From Bacteroidota bacterium (lineage in GTDB: Bacteria > Bacteroidota > Bacteroidia > Chitinophagales > BACL12): a stretch of 64,000 bases of DNA. The notes under the pieces are model-generated. The model searched no databases and had not been told where the DNA came from. It saw only the letters and a program-made list of their open reading frames with translations. Made by a program: the position numbers and the translations under genes. The DNA is taken from NCBI GenBank assembly GCA_029571985.1, contig JAKQVC010000049.1, positions 1-64,000 of the forward strand, in the 5' to 3' direction. Of the stretch, positions 17,049 through 26,049 are shown piece by piece. Position 1 is the stretch's first letter; each line of letters starts with the position of its first letter.

Positions 17049-18286
17049 AGAAACTGCACCGTACTTCTTGACCTTTGTTCCAGATAGATTTTCTTTCCCT
17101 GAGTCAATTGATGTAAAATAGCATCATCATAATGCCTGACTGTCAGTAGTTGCAATTGCGTATTTTCTTTGATCTGCACATCAGAATAACTTTCGCGCAA
17201 CTCGGCTATAAGTGGATTTAAGGCATAAGGATTATAATCCACTACGATACTTACACTTTGTGCGGCTATTTGAATAGTATTTATCCGAAGTCCGTGTTTC
17301 GAAAACAATGCATAGATGTCTGACATCTGCACATCAGCAACAAATGTGGTTTTGCTCGGTGTGATGGAAATCAGACTTTGTCCCGATTTATGCATAATCA
17401 CAGGAGGGTAGGCAATAAATTTTCCATCCGTGGCAATGGTTGTTCCTGAAGCCGTTGGGTCTAAAAAGGAACGCACATATAATGGGATACGTTTTTGACG
17501 GAGCGGATAAATTGTTTTGGGATGTATAACCGATGCGCCGTAATAGGTCATCTCAATTGCTTCGTAATATGTGAGTTCCGGCAATAACACTGCGTCAGGA
17601 AATTTCTTTGGGTCGCCGGATAAAACACCGGGTACGTCTTTCCAAATCCATTGTCCTTCAGCATCCAGGGCATGTGCAATGATGGCTGCGGAATAATCAG
17701 AACCCTCACGGCCTAGTGTAATCGCATCCCCATTCGCTGCCACGCCAATGAATCCTTGAGTAACTACAAGTCCGGAATTCAATAGGGATGGCAATTGCGA
17801 CTGAATAGCAGTTGTTGTTTTCTCCCAATGCACATTACCGGCCCGCCAGGTATCGTCTGTATAAATTAGCTGCCTTGCATCAGCCCAGGTATTGTTTATT
17901 CCTGCTGCTTTCAAAAACATACTCAGGATAGAACTGGAGAGTAATTCGCCCGCCTGCACAATTTGGTCGTAAAACCTAGGAAAAGGCATACCGCCATTTT
18001 GTTCGGCTTGTGTAAGGATGAAATCAAAAAAATAATCCAGATTAGCCTCTAGTTGTAAATCCTGTACAATGCGTTCATGCTGATGGCGTAAGAGGTTCAA
18101 CTGTTCGCTATAATCTTGTTTTTCATAGGCAAGCTCAGCAATATGCTCAAGCGCATTTGTTGTTTTGCCTATTGCGGACACCACCACTACCAGTTGTTCA
18201 TCCGGAAATAATCTCAGAATGGCGGCAACATTACGCACACCTGCTGCATCCTTTACTGAAGCCCCTCCGAACTTGAATACCTTCAT
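17039..18286 (-). CDS. lysC: Aspartate kinase, monofunctional
   Basis: 415 residues. Phosphorylates L-aspartate, first step towards lysine, threonine, methionine and diaminopimelate. The N-terminal KFGGASVKD loop (5-13) and VVVVSAIGKTTNALE give the ATP-binding site of amino-acid kinases; the TLGREGSDYSAAIIA segment (about 207-221) is the conserved aspartokinase signature. The C-terminal ~120 residues contain ACT-like regulatory folds (LISITPSKTTFVADVQMSDIYALFSKHGLRIN). No homoserine dehydrogenase fusion. A -7 box (CAAAAATA on the plus strand, 18291-18298) ends 4 nt from the ATG. The gene ends 10 nt inside its convergent neighbour. Confidence 0.93.
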   Translation of the reverse strand: MKVFKFGGASVKDAAGVRNVAAILRLFPDEQLVVVVSAIGKTTNALEHIAELAYEKQDYSEQLNLLRHQHERIVQDLQLEANLDYFFDFILTQAEQNGGMPFPRFYDQIVQAGELLSSSILSMFLKAAGINNTWADARQLIYTDDTWRAGNVHWEKTTTAIQSQLPSLLNSGLVVTQGFIGVAANGDAITLGREGSDYSAAIIAHALDAEGQWIWKDVPGVLSGDPKKFPDAVLLPELTYYEAIEMTYYGASVIHPKTIYPLRQKRIPLYVRSFLDPTASGTTIATDGKFIAYPPVIMHKSGQSLISITPSKTTFVADVQMSDIYALFSKHGLRINTIQIAAQSVSIVVDYNPYALNPLIAELRESYSDVQIKENTQLQLLTVRHYDDAILHQLTQGKKIYLEQRSRSTVQFLYE

Positions 18287-18290
18287 GCTG

Positions 18291-18298
18291 CAAAAATA
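18291..18298 (-). promoter_or_regulatory. -7 box of aspartate kinase gene, 4 nt from the ATG
   Basis: Minus-strand TATTTTTG with its 3' end 4 nt before the start codon; predicts a leaderless transcript. No clear -33 TTTG. Confidence 0.5.
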
Positions 18299-18429
18299 AA
18301 CTAAAATCTATGCCCATCAGCACTATTCACCCTGGTCATCGGTGATGGCCTTTATGTGGATATAGCTTTTTTGTCCAAACCTTTTTTAGTACCTTTAAAT
18401 AGTCTAACATATCCCAAAACGCTATCCTT

Positions 18430-19125
18430 ATGCGAAAAAAACAAGTTCTACTCTTACTGATCGGTATTTTATCACTTTCAGCCATACACGCTCAACAAGT
18501 ACTCAAGATCAATTTTGACAATATCAAGCAAAAAATTGATGACAGTACGAATATATTTTATTATCCCAGCCTGATTAGCCGGGCGAAAGCTTTGGATACC
18601 ACGATGACCGGAGATGATTATTTTATGTTGTATTACGGAAATGCATTTTATCCGGCATACAATCCTTATGCAGTAAGCGACGTCGAGGATGCTTTTTTTG
18701 AATTAATTGATAAAGAGAAATATGCCGAAGCGATTACACAGGGTGCATTGGTGCTCAACGAAAACCCTGTGAACTTAAAGATTGCGTATTACATGATACT
18801 CTGTTACCATTTATCAGGTGATACACAAATGGCGCGTAAATATGCGCACTTGTTTTTTGGCATGCTCAATGCAATTATGGTGAGTGGTGATGGCAGAAGT
18901 GTAGAATCAGCCTATGTGGTACTGAAGGTTGCAGATGAATATATGGTACTGAATGATATGAATTTGACCTCGGCCGGACAAGCGCTTGTTGGTATGACGG
19001 ATAAATTAACCATTGAAACGAAAGGTCAGAAGCCACCTAAAGGGGAGAAAAAAATAAAGGAATTATATTTTAATGTTGAGATGCCTTTTGGCTACATGAT
19101 TAAGCAAACACAAAAAACAGATTAA
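18430..19125 (+). CDS. DUF4919-like exported protein
   Basis: 231 residues with a signal peptide (1-21, ending SAIHAQ). The segment YPSLISRAKALDTTMTGDDYFMLYYGNAF followed by helices with ALVLNENPVNLKIAYYMILCYHLSGDTQMARKYA resembles DUF4919 and gives a TPR-like all-helical body. The C-terminus returns to beta-type sequence (KELYFNVEMPFGYM). Probably periplasmic; function unknown. Followed 16 nt later by a small hypothetical gene on the same strand. Confidence 0.75.
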   Translation: MRKKQVLLLLIGILSLSAIHAQQVLKINFDNIKQKIDDSTNIFYYPSLISRAKALDTTMTGDDYFMLYYGNAFYPAYNPYAVSDVEDAFFELIDKEKYAEAITQGALVLNENPVNLKIAYYMILCYHLSGDTQMARKYAHLFFGMLNAIMVSGDGRSVESAYVVLKVADEYMVLNDMNLTSAGQALVGMTDKLTIETKGQKPPKGEKKIKELYFNVEMPFGYMIKQTQKTD

Positions 19126-19141
19126 TAATCCGTTCATTCGT

Positions 19142-19474
19142 ATGCAGTCAGCAGCAGACCGGGTGCTTAAAGCTTTAAGTGAAGGGCATATGATTACCGG
19201 ATTCGTAGAAATACCGGCTGATAAATCTAGTTTTAAGCAAGCCATCACTATTCAACTCTTTGGGTTTAAAGTGGCTGATATCGGATATCAATTAATTATA
19301 GAAAAATATTACACCGGACATTTTGATGGTGAACTCACAAAAAAACATCGAAAGTTTGAATCGCCGGATGACCTCGCTTTATTTGTGCATCAACATTACA
19401 GCATTTCAATAGCCGCATTCACGATTCATGCCATGCATATCAAAAGTGATTTTGAGGTGAATAGACCTGAATAA
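19142..19474 (+). CDS. Hypothetical small cytoplasmic protein
   Basis: 110 residues without signal peptide or membrane segment. Predicted alternation of strands (GHMITGFVEIPAD, GFKVADIGYQLIIEKYY) and helices. I do not recognise a family. It follows the DUF4919-like gene by 16 nt and is likely co-transcribed with it. The frame is clean and the codon use resembles that of its neighbours, so it is probably a real gene. Confidence 0.5.
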   Translation: MQSAADRVLKALSEGHMITGFVEIPADKSSFKQAITIQLFGFKVADIGYQLIIEKYYTGHFDGELTKKHRKFESPDDLALFVHQHYSISIAAFTIHAMHIKSDFEVNRPE

Positions 19475-19546
19475 ACTGTTTTTTACACTTAAACCTGAAT
19501 TTTGAAAACTAGGTTGGATTTGAGTAGAACACCAACAACTAACACG

Positions 19547-21073
19547 TTACCGATAGTTTTCAAGCATTTTAGTGGCAGCGGAGTTATGCCAATTTTGTCG
19601 CTGCGATTCCAATTCCTGATATTCCGATTTGTAATATTCAGTGGTCATTTCGTCTTTATATTTATTAAGCAGGTTGATATAGGAGTCTATTATCTCGTCC
19701 AATTGTTTCAGCCGGAATTTATATTCCATAATTTCCTGTGCGCAATCTGTGCCTGCATTGTGGCAAGTTTCGAAGGCTTTGCCCGCTTTAGTCAAGTCAT
19801 CGTGACATGTATATAATTTACCCTGCAAATCTGTAATTAATGCTTGAATTTTAGCTGCTTTTGCCTGGTCTTTAAATGATGCCTGGCCATTCAATTGGGC
19901 CATCCGGTCAATGTAAAAATTGGATCGGTTAGAGGTGTCAGTAAACACAATAATTTGCTTTCCGTTAGAAGCCACACCATCTACTATATAGTCTAATTCT
20001 TCATTGTAACCTCCGCCACTTAAAATAGGGTAATTCTTTGATCGCACAGATGTGTTAAAGGGATCCCATCCATACTCTATATAATAATGCTGATTATCAG
20101 ATGGCTCCACATTTTTTGGCACCTGATGTGTTTTGGCATTATAAAATTCTTCTTTTTTAACTTTAGTTATGGTGTTATTTTGAATGACATAGGAGGCGCC
20201 GGATTCACCCACCAGAAAGTGTCTTGTTGTGTTTTCTTCATCTACATACAATTTGTGAAACTCGTCTTTTATGGTGCCCATCCAACCTAGCTTTTTCGAA
20301 TTGAAATCGAAGTAGGCTAAATATTTTTTATTGCCCTCCGACATGTAAAATACATAAAATCCATTTTCCTGATCAGCTAGAACAAATCTTGGAGCTGCCC
20401 CGTACACCGTTTGAAATGTTTCTGTCCACGCATCATATAATATTACAGGATAGTTTATCTTTTCAATTTGATCTGCGTAGTAATTCATATTACAATAATA
20501 AAGGAAGGTGTGGTTGTCAGGCATGAGAATACAATTAAGCTTAGTAGGTGTAATAGATCCAAAATATGTAGCTACATTGTTCGCTCTGTCCCGGCCATAA
20601 TTATCCTCAGGAATCGGAAGTTTGTTTAATATAGAATCCGGAAAATGAATATCTCTTCTATCACCGGTTTTAAGGTCGAAAGTGTGCACGGCAATACCGT
20701 TTTGTAAACCCATGTCACAACTAATGTAACCGGTTTTTTCGTTGGCAATAATTTGACAATATTTGGCATTATGCTGACAATCGGGTCCGCGTTCACTGTC
20801 GAAGTACATACCGGAAACACGCTGCCCGGAGCAGAAGATATGACCAACTGGTTCAAAATACCCATTCGGAAAGGATATCACCATGAAATTTTCAGAAAAG
20901 TATGGGATATAGCCTTTCGTTTTTTGTTCGTCGGGCGACTTGACGCTTCGTGTAGAATCCTGAAAGATATAATAATGCTCGTCAATTTGAATAAGCTGAG
21001 CAGATGCTGTACTCGAGAATAAAATCAGGCCAATTGCAATTGCTAAGGATGTCTTAATCGTCATCTTTTTCAT
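19547..21073 (-). CDS. Exported hypothetical protein with C-terminal coiled coil
   Basis: About 508 residues; the ATG at 21073 (MKKMTIKTSLAIAIGL) gives a standard signal peptide ending STASAQ, two codons inside a longer open start at 21079. The body looks like a beta-propeller-like set of strand repeats (YFEPVGHIF, TGYISCDMGLQNGIAVHTFDLKTGDRRDIHF, KKYLAYFDFNSKKLGWMGTIKD). The last ~110 residues are helical and charged, with a Cys pair in TCHNAGTDC and the segment EIIDSYINLLNKYKDEM. Probably periplasmic or surface. Not assignable to a family by eye. Confidence 0.65.
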   Translation of the reverse strand: MKKMTIKTSLAIAIGLILFSSTASAQLIQIDEHYYIFQDSTRSVKSPDEQKTKGYIPYFSENFMVISFPNGYFEPVGHIFCSGQRVSGMYFDSERGPDCQHNAKYCQIIANEKTGYISCDMGLQNGIAVHTFDLKTGDRRDIHFPDSILNKLPIPEDNYGRDRANNVATYFGSITPTKLNCILMPDNHTFLYYCNMNYYADQIEKINYPVILYDAWTETFQTVYGAAPRFVLADQENGFYVFYMSEGNKKYLAYFDFNSKKLGWMGTIKDEFHKLYVDEENTTRHFLVGESGASYVIQNNTITKVKKEEFYNAKTHQVPKNVEPSDNQHYYIEYGWDPFNTSVRSKNYPILSGGGYNEELDYIVDGVASNGKQIIVFTDTSNRSNFYIDRMAQLNGQASFKDQAKAAKIQALITDLQGKLYTCHDDLTKAGKAFETCHNAGTDCAQEIMEYKFRLKQLDEIIDSYINLLNKYKDEMTTEYYKSEYQELESQRQNWHNSAATKMLENYR

Positions 21074-21174
21074 ATACACACTTTCTGGCTGAAAATTATG
21101 TAATCAATTCCAATTTGCCAATTTTGACACAATTGAAATACAACATGGAACTATAGGATAATAACTCAGACGCA

Positions 21175-21207
21175 TTTGGTCGGTATGCTTGAACTTTAAT
21201 ACATTTG
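21175..21207 (+). promoter_or_regulatory. Promoter of the S41 peptidase gene, embedded in an 11-bp direct repeat
   Basis: TTTG (21175-21178), 21 nt, TACATTTG (21200-21207); ATG at 21230. Both elements lie inside copies of CATTTGGTCGG (21173-21183 and 21202-21212), spaced 29 bp apart. Confidence 0.7.
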
Positions 21208-21229
21208 GTCGGGAAATAGTTACACGCGC

Positions 21230-22660
21230 ATGAAATGTTTAATGAAAAGCTTTACACTGTATTTCGCAATTTTCGCTTGCTTGCTCGCCGGCACTGCACA
21301 TGCGCAAATGCCATCCACCTTGTCGAACACCGAAAAAATCTATGGTGTTTCCAAATTTTGGCAGGAGGTGAATTATAATTTTGTTTATCTCAATCAGATT
21401 GACAGGGCTGCATGGGATAGTATATATAAAGTTACAATTGAACGCGTACAGCAAACAAAAGATGATTACACCTATTATCAGGAACTCGAAAAAATGTGTG
21501 CTTTCTTAGGGGATGGTCATACCAATGTGTATTATCCGCAGGCCATATCGCAGCAACTCATGACAACCATGTTTGGGACCTATCGACTGTTTCTGACCAA
21601 TTTTGATGGTAAAGCTATTATTACCAGAGTAAATCCATCAAAAAAAGAGGAGGTGCCTGTAGGTAGTGAAATTATCACAGTAAATGGCATGCCGACAGCA
21701 GCCTATATGCAACAATTTGTGACACCTTACGTGTGCAGTTCAACAGATTATGTTCGGCAAAATGAAAGTGTATATCGCTTATTAAGAGGGGAGATGGGAC
21801 AAACCTTTGTTATTGAAATCAAAACGCCTGCTGGTATTAAGCGTACTCTCACCCTGACACATGCGCTTTCTGACGAACAGGAGGTGTTTCCGCCCTTTCA
21901 GGAAATTGGCTTACTCGAGCATCGTATGTTGCCCGGTGATATGCAATATCTGGCTTTGAACGGTTTTGGAGATGAGCAAATAGATAGCTTGTTTCATGCG
22001 GTGTTACCACAATTATATCAGGCTAAAGCCCTCATCATCGACTTGCGAAACAATGGAGGTGGCAGCACAAATATCGGGTTTGATATACTTCAGTATTTTA
22101 CTGAAGATTCGGTATTATATGGGTCAAAAAATATTACGCGGGAGCATATGCCTGTATTCAAGGCATGGGGTGCATTTCTCACACCGCAGGATACCATGCA
22201 GGATAATCAGGATTGGGGGATGACCAAAGCTGAGATGACTAAAGCCTATTTAATGGCGCAGGATAATTATTATAGCACATTTCCGTACGAGCCAACAAAA
22301 ATTACTATTACAGATAAGCGTATTGTAGTGCCAACTGTTGTATTATTTGGCAATAACACGGCATCTGCTGCAGAAGATTTTTTAATTTATGCAGATAACA
22401 TTCCGCATTTCACCTTTATGGGTGATAGAAGTTATGGCAGCACTGGACAGCCTTATCTTTTTGATCTCCCCGGTGGTGGAAGAGCACGCATTTGTACAAA
22501 ACAAGATGTATATCCTGATGGTCGCGCATTCGTAGGTGTTGGTGTTATTCCGGATATTGTCGTAAAACCTTCCATTGAAGATTATATCACGAATAAGGAT
22601 GTAGTGCTCGAAGCCGCTCAAAAATATCTGGCCGAAAAATTGGCAACCGGCAAGAAATAA
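21230..22660 (+). CDS. S41-family C-terminal processing peptidase, exported
   Basis: 476 residues with a signal peptide (about 1-25, ending GTAHAQ). N-terminal helical domain (to about 110, with FLGDGHTNVYYP), a PDZ-like region (about 115-205, AIITRVNPSKKEEVPVGSEIITVNG), then the S41 protease core: ALIIDLRNNGGGSTN (267-281) and the catalytic serine at 379 in NNTASAAED, with Glu382 in place in the S-A-A-E-D motif. A Gly-rich GRARICTKQDVYPDGRAFVGVGVIPD close supports the family. It cuts periplasmic or outer-membrane proteins near their C-termini, or scavenges peptides. Confidence 0.92.
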   Translation: MKCLMKSFTLYFAIFACLLAGTAHAQMPSTLSNTEKIYGVSKFWQEVNYNFVYLNQIDRAAWDSIYKVTIERVQQTKDDYTYYQELEKMCAFLGDGHTNVYYPQAISQQLMTTMFGTYRLFLTNFDGKAIITRVNPSKKEEVPVGSEIITVNGMPTAAYMQQFVTPYVCSSTDYVRQNESVYRLLRGEMGQTFVIEIKTPAGIKRTLTLTHALSDEQEVFPPFQEIGLLEHRMLPGDMQYLALNGFGDEQIDSLFHAVLPQLYQAKALIIDLRNNGGGSTNIGFDILQYFTEDSVLYGSKNITREHMPVFKAWGAFLTPQDTMQDNQDWGMTKAEMTKAYLMAQDNYYSTFPYEPTKITITDKRIVVPTVVLFGNNTASAAEDFLIYADNIPHFTFMGDRSYGSTGQPYLFDLPGGGRARICTKQDVYPDGRAFVGVGVIPDIVVKPSIEDYITNKDVVLEAAQKYLAEKLATGKK

Positions 22661-22703
22661 TGCCAGACCACACAACAAGTCGGCGCTTTCATTTGGTAAC
22701 CGG

Positions 22704-22711
22704 TATATTTG
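22704..22711 (+). promoter_or_regulatory. Candidate -7 box of the DUF1569 gene
   Basis: TATATTTG 17 nt before the ATG at 22729. No -33 element at ideal spacing. Confidence 0.45.
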
Positions 22712-22728
22712 CGCCACAATAAATTTTT

Positions 22729-23187
22729 ATGTCATTACCGAATATATTTTCAACTGAAGTTACCGAGCAGATTATTGCACGTATTCAGAAACTGACACCG
22801 CAAACAACACCATCCTGGGGGAAAATGTCAGTTGCACAAATGTGCGCACATTGCTGTGTAACCTATGAAATGGTTTATGAAAACAAGCATAAGCAGCCAG
22901 GTGCTTTTATGCGATTCATTTTGAAAGTCTTAGTAAAGCCAACTGTAGTTGGAGAGAAGCCCTACAAACGCAATTCGCAAACGGCTCCGGCTTTTTTGAT
23001 TACAGATGAAAGAGATTTTGCAAACGAGCAAAATCGCCTGATTGCCTACATTCGCCGCGCACAAAAGGATGGTGCTGCATTTTTTGATGGAAGGACATCT
23101 CATTCCTTTGGGAAATTGACTCTAGCAGAGTGGAATAACATGTTTTATAAGCACTTAGACCACCACCTGACGCAATTTGGTGTTTAA
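22729..23187 (+). CDS. DUF1569 / DinB-like protein
   Basis: 152 residues, soluble. LTPQTTPSWGKMSVAQMCAHCCVTYEM is the DUF1569 opening (W-G-x-M-x-x-x-Q-M-x-x-H), and the C-terminal FGKLTLAEWNNMFYKHLDHHLTQFG matches the H-x-x-H-H-x-x-Q-F-G end. DUF1569 proteins share the DinB/YfiT four-helix bundle, in which conserved His residues usually bind a metal. Biochemical role unknown. Monocistronic. Confidence 0.88.
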   Translation: MSLPNIFSTEVTEQIIARIQKLTPQTTPSWGKMSVAQMCAHCCVTYEMVYENKHKQPGAFMRFILKVLVKPTVVGEKPYKRNSQTAPAFLITDERDFANEQNRLIAYIRRAQKDGAAFFDGRTSHSFGKLTLAEWNNMFYKHLDHHLTQFGV

Positions 23188-23213
23188 CAGCCTGCAGGAT
23201 GCACACAGAGGGC

Positions 23214-23660
23214 TTAAAGCCATTTCCGGCACGTAATCCATTCGCGTTCATACTGCACGCCATACGTGTCGTAAAAACCCATGGCAGGGGTATTCCAGTC
23301 TAAAACCTGGAATTTCATAAAAGCATTGCTTTCACGGGCAATACGTAAGACTTCGTCGAACAACAGCTTGCCGAGGCCTAAGCGGCGATAGTCAGACTGA
23401 ACAACAAAATCTTCCAGCCACAGGTATTTACCTTTCCAGGTAGAATAGGCCGTATAATAAAGTGCCATGCCAACCAATTGACCTGTTTCAGGGTTGATGG
23501 CAACCACCGCATCAAAGGCGCCTGAACTGAAATCCTGTTGAAACATGGCCTGTGTTGTCAGTACCTGGTCGGCGGCTTTTTCATATACAGCCAGTTCGTG
23601 AACTAAACCGTGAATGGAGGGCACATCTGCTAATTGTGCTTTACGTATTTCAAACTGCAT
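23214..23660 (-). CDS. GNAT N-acetyltransferase (diamine-acetyltransferase-like)
   Basis: 148 residues. The acetyl-CoA loop is SDYRRLGLGKLLFDEVLRIA (R-x-x-G-x-G-K/A), preceded by WLEDFVVQ and followed by FQVLDWNTPAMGFYDTYGVQYEREW, the arrangement seen in spermidine/spermine and thialysine acetyltransferases. Probable acceptor is a small amine, but this is inference. Divergent from fbp. A -7 box lies 4 nt from the ATG. Confidence 0.88.
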   Translation of the reverse strand: MQFEIRKAQLADVPSIHGLVHELAVYEKAADQVLTTQAMFQQDFSSGAFDAVVAINPETGQLVGMALYYTAYSTWKGKYLWLEDFVVQSDYRRLGLGKLLFDEVLRIARESNAFMKFQVLDWNTPAMGFYDTYGVQYEREWITCRKWL

Positions 23661-23664
23661 ATCG

Positions 23665-23672
23665 CAAAGGTA
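23665..23672 (-). promoter_or_regulatory. -7 box of the GNAT gene, 4 nt from the ATG
   Basis: Minus-strand TACCTTTG, 4 nt before the start; a CAAA (TTTG on the minus strand) at 23689-23692 is closer than usual (16 nt). Confidence 0.5.
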
Positions 23673-23788
23673 ATGGCCTTCAGGGGTTCAAAACCGCAAC
23701 ATGCGATTTTTGGCCCGTATTGACCGCATAAAGGCCAGCATACCCATGATTCTGGTAAGGTAATTGCCTGATAATGAGCCTTCTTCAC

Positions 23789-23796
23789 TACCTTTG
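23789..23796 (+). promoter_or_regulatory. -7 box of fbp
   Basis: TACCTTTG, 17 nt before the fbp ATG, with ATTG at 23763-23766 near the -33 position. Confidence 0.5.
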
Positions 23797-23813
23797 CAGC
23801 CCAATCTACTACT

Positions 23814-24827
23814 ATGAAGGTTAAAACACTTGGTGAATTTATCGTAGAAAGGCAGTCAGACTTCCCCTTTGCCACTGGTGAGTTAACACGTTTATTAGCC
23901 GATATCAGTATTGCCGCTAAAATCGTGAACCGCGAGGTGAATAAAGCCGGATTAGTAGACATTTTAGGCGCTCAGGGAACAGAAAACATGAGCGGTGAAA
24001 CCCAGCAGAAGCTGGATGTTTACGCCAACAATCAGTTTATGAGTGCGCTGATGGCCGGCGGTGAAGTATGTGGTTTTGCCAGTGAAGAGGAAGATAACTT
24101 TATCAGTTTTGACGGAGCTATATCTAAATCCGGTAAATATGTGGTGATGATTGACCCGCTGGATGGTTCCGGAAATATTGATGTGAACGTTTCTATCGGG
24201 ACGATTTTCTCCATTTACCGTCGTCTCAGTCTGAGCGGTGGCGCAACACTGGAGGATTTTCTGCAGCGTGGAACCGAACAGGTGGCTGCAGGCTATATCA
24301 TTTATGGTTCTTCAACCATGATGGTATACACAACCGGTTTTGGTGTGAATGGCTTTACGCTCGACCCCAGTATAGGTGAATTTTGTTTGTCGCACCCCGA
24401 TATTAAAATCCCAACCAAGGGTATTATCTACTCCATTAATGAAGGTAACTACGTGCATTTCCCTGAGGGTGTAAAGCGTTATATCAAGTATACCCAGGAA
24501 GAAGATCTCAAAACAAATCGCCCTTACACAAGCCGTTATATTGGCTCTCTGGTGGCTGATTTTCATCGAAATATGCTCAAAGGCGGTGTATATCTCTATC
24601 CTGAAACAGCCAAATCGCCAAAAGGAAAATTGCGTTTGTTGTATGAATGCAATCCTCTGGCATTTATCGCTGAGCAGGCGGGTGGGGTAGCAACCAATGG
24701 TAAACGTCGGATATTGGAGATAGAGCCAAAAGAGTTACATCAGAAAACCCCTTTTTACATTGGCTCCAAAGCCATGGTTGACAAGATACAGGAGTTTTTG
24801 GAGCGCCACCCGGAAGTAGGCCATTAA
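23814..24827 (+). CDS. fbp: Fructose-1,6-bisphosphatase class 1
   Basis: 337 residues, the length of class I FBPase. Hydrolyses fructose 1,6-bisphosphate to fructose 6-phosphate in gluconeogenesis. Metal and phosphate site motifs: [12 protein letters not shown] (about 81-92), [26 protein letters not shown] (about 112-137), and the C-terminal [20 protein letters not shown] (about 271-290). Cytoplasmic. The stop codon overlaps the stop of convergent rnhA within a shared TTAA. Confidence 0.97.
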   Translation: MKVKTLGEFIVERQSDFPFATGELTRLLADISIAAKIVNREVNKAGLVDILGAQGTENMSGETQQKLDVYANNQFMSALMAGGEVCGFASEEEDNFISFDGAISKSGKYVVMIDPLDGSGNIDVNVSIGTIFSIYRRLSLSGGATLEDFLQRGTEQVAAGYIIYGSSTMMVYTTGFGVNGFTLDPSIGEFCLSHPDIKIPTKGIIYSINEGNYVHFPEGVKRYIKYTQEEDLKTNRPYTSRYIGSLVADFHRNMLKGGVYLYPETAKSPKGKLRLLYECNPLAFIAEQAGGVATNGKRRILEIEPKELHQKTPFYIGSKAMVDKIQEFLERHPEVGH

Positions 24828-25297
24828 TCGAGTCCTAAGCCGCTCTGCTGCTGGTTTTCATATCCTGTATCCGGTGGCAGATTTGGCAAGTCGGCCGTTG
24901 CCTGCGCCAGTGCATCGCAGCGTTCATTTTCCGGGTGTCCTGCATGACCTTTTATCCAGATGAACTTTACTTTATGACGGGCATAGCTGCGCATTAAGCG
25001 CATCCAGAGATCCGCGTTTTTCTTTCCTGCAAAGCTTTTTTGCATCCAGCCGTATATCCAGCGCTTTTCGATAGCCTCGCATACATATTTAGAATCTGTA
25101 TAAATAGTGATGTCTAAGCCTTCCTTAGTCATGGCTTCTAATCCGGCAATCACAGCCATCAGCTCCATTCTGTTGTTTGTGGTGCGTCGAAATCCGCCTG
25201 AAAGCTCCTTTTCGTGCCTCCCATAGCGCAATATGGTGCCGAAACCACCCGGTCCCGGATTACCTTTTGCCGACCCATCTGTATACATCTGCACCAT
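24824..25297 (-). CDS. rnhA: Ribonuclease HI
   Basis: 157 residues. Cuts the RNA strand of RNA:DNA hybrids. The DEDD residues are visible: Asp7 in [14 protein letters not shown], Glu45 in NNRMELMAV, Asp68 in YTDSKYV, and the late Asp in NERCDALA. The basic-protrusion segment [21 protein letters not shown] is present. The 3' end overlaps fbp by 4 nt. Confidence 0.96.
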   Translation of the reverse strand: MVQMYTDGSAKGNPGPGGFGTILRYGRHEKELSGGFRRTTNNRMELMAVIAGLEAMTKEGLDITIYTDSKYVCEAIEKRWIYGWMQKSFAGKKNADLWMRLMRSYARHKVKFIWIKGHAGHPENERCDALAQATADLPNLPPDTGYENQQQSGLGLD

Positions 25298-25379
25298 ATT
25301 GTTGATACTCCAGTTTGCGCACGTAAAGAAAATACATAATTTTTACATCTGTATTCATCCTGAAATAACACACACACAA

Positions 25380-25847
25380 ATGAAACAAGTTATTACAGTG
25401 CCTTGTATTTGCCTGCTGCTGGTCTCATGTACCGGTCAGGACCGCGGAGCCATAGACCCAGACACATTGGCAAAAAAGATGTTTGATGCGGTTCGCAATA
25501 ATGCTGAACCTAAATCAGAACTCTTACTTCCGGATAAAGGAACGTACCGCAAAATTGAAACCGAAATGGGCCGTGAACCTGCTGATTTAGATCAGGCCTA
25601 TAGCCAGTTTCTGGAATATGCAGCCGCTGCTTTCGCAGATGCAAATGCAAAATCTGCAACCTGGGAACAGGCCACATACACACGCTCGAATTTTACGGAA
25701 TCAAAACTGGAAAAGCTTCCGGTAGCACGTATTACCATCAAATTTATGGCGAATAATGAACCCCTTAAAATGGAATGTTCAGCCATTAAATTTAACAACA
25801 GATGGTATTATTACGGCGATATCGTTTGGCTGGATAAACCGGAATAA
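25380..25847 (+). CDS. Hypothetical lipoprotein
   Basis: 155 residues from the ATG at 25380; the frame is open further upstream, but that part overlaps rnhA and lacks a signal. The start gives MKQVITVPCICLLLVSC with lipobox LVSC. The mature part has a helix-rich first half (PDTLAKKMFDAVRNNAE) and a cystatin/NTF2-like second half ending FNNRWYYYGDIVWLDKPE. Function unknown; outer-membrane lipoprotein likely. Confidence 0.7.
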   Translation: MKQVITVPCICLLLVSCTGQDRGAIDPDTLAKKMFDAVRNNAEPKSELLLPDKGTYRKIETEMGREPADLDQAYSQFLEYAAAAFADANAKSATWEQATYTRSNFTESKLEKLPVARITIKFMANNEPLKMECSAIKFNNRWYYYGDIVWLDKPE

Positions 25848-26049
25848 TCAGGTCTTACCTACAGGTATAATCCACTGAATTTCAATCCGGTGCGGGCGAA
25901 GTATGCAATAATAGAATGCACTAATCCGTTTATTATCAACAACAACTTGTTCATTCATTTGTGTATGTATTGAACGCTTCTACACGTTTATAGCCGTAAT
26001 TTCGGCGCGATTTTAGCTTAGCCATAATTATACCCTTAAAGGGAACGAT

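Noticed and set aside
19276-19290. TGATAT-CGG-ATATCA, similar to the two operator palindromes
   Set aside because: The spacer is 3 rather than 4 nt and it is inside a coding frame, where it encodes a normal strand; probably chance.
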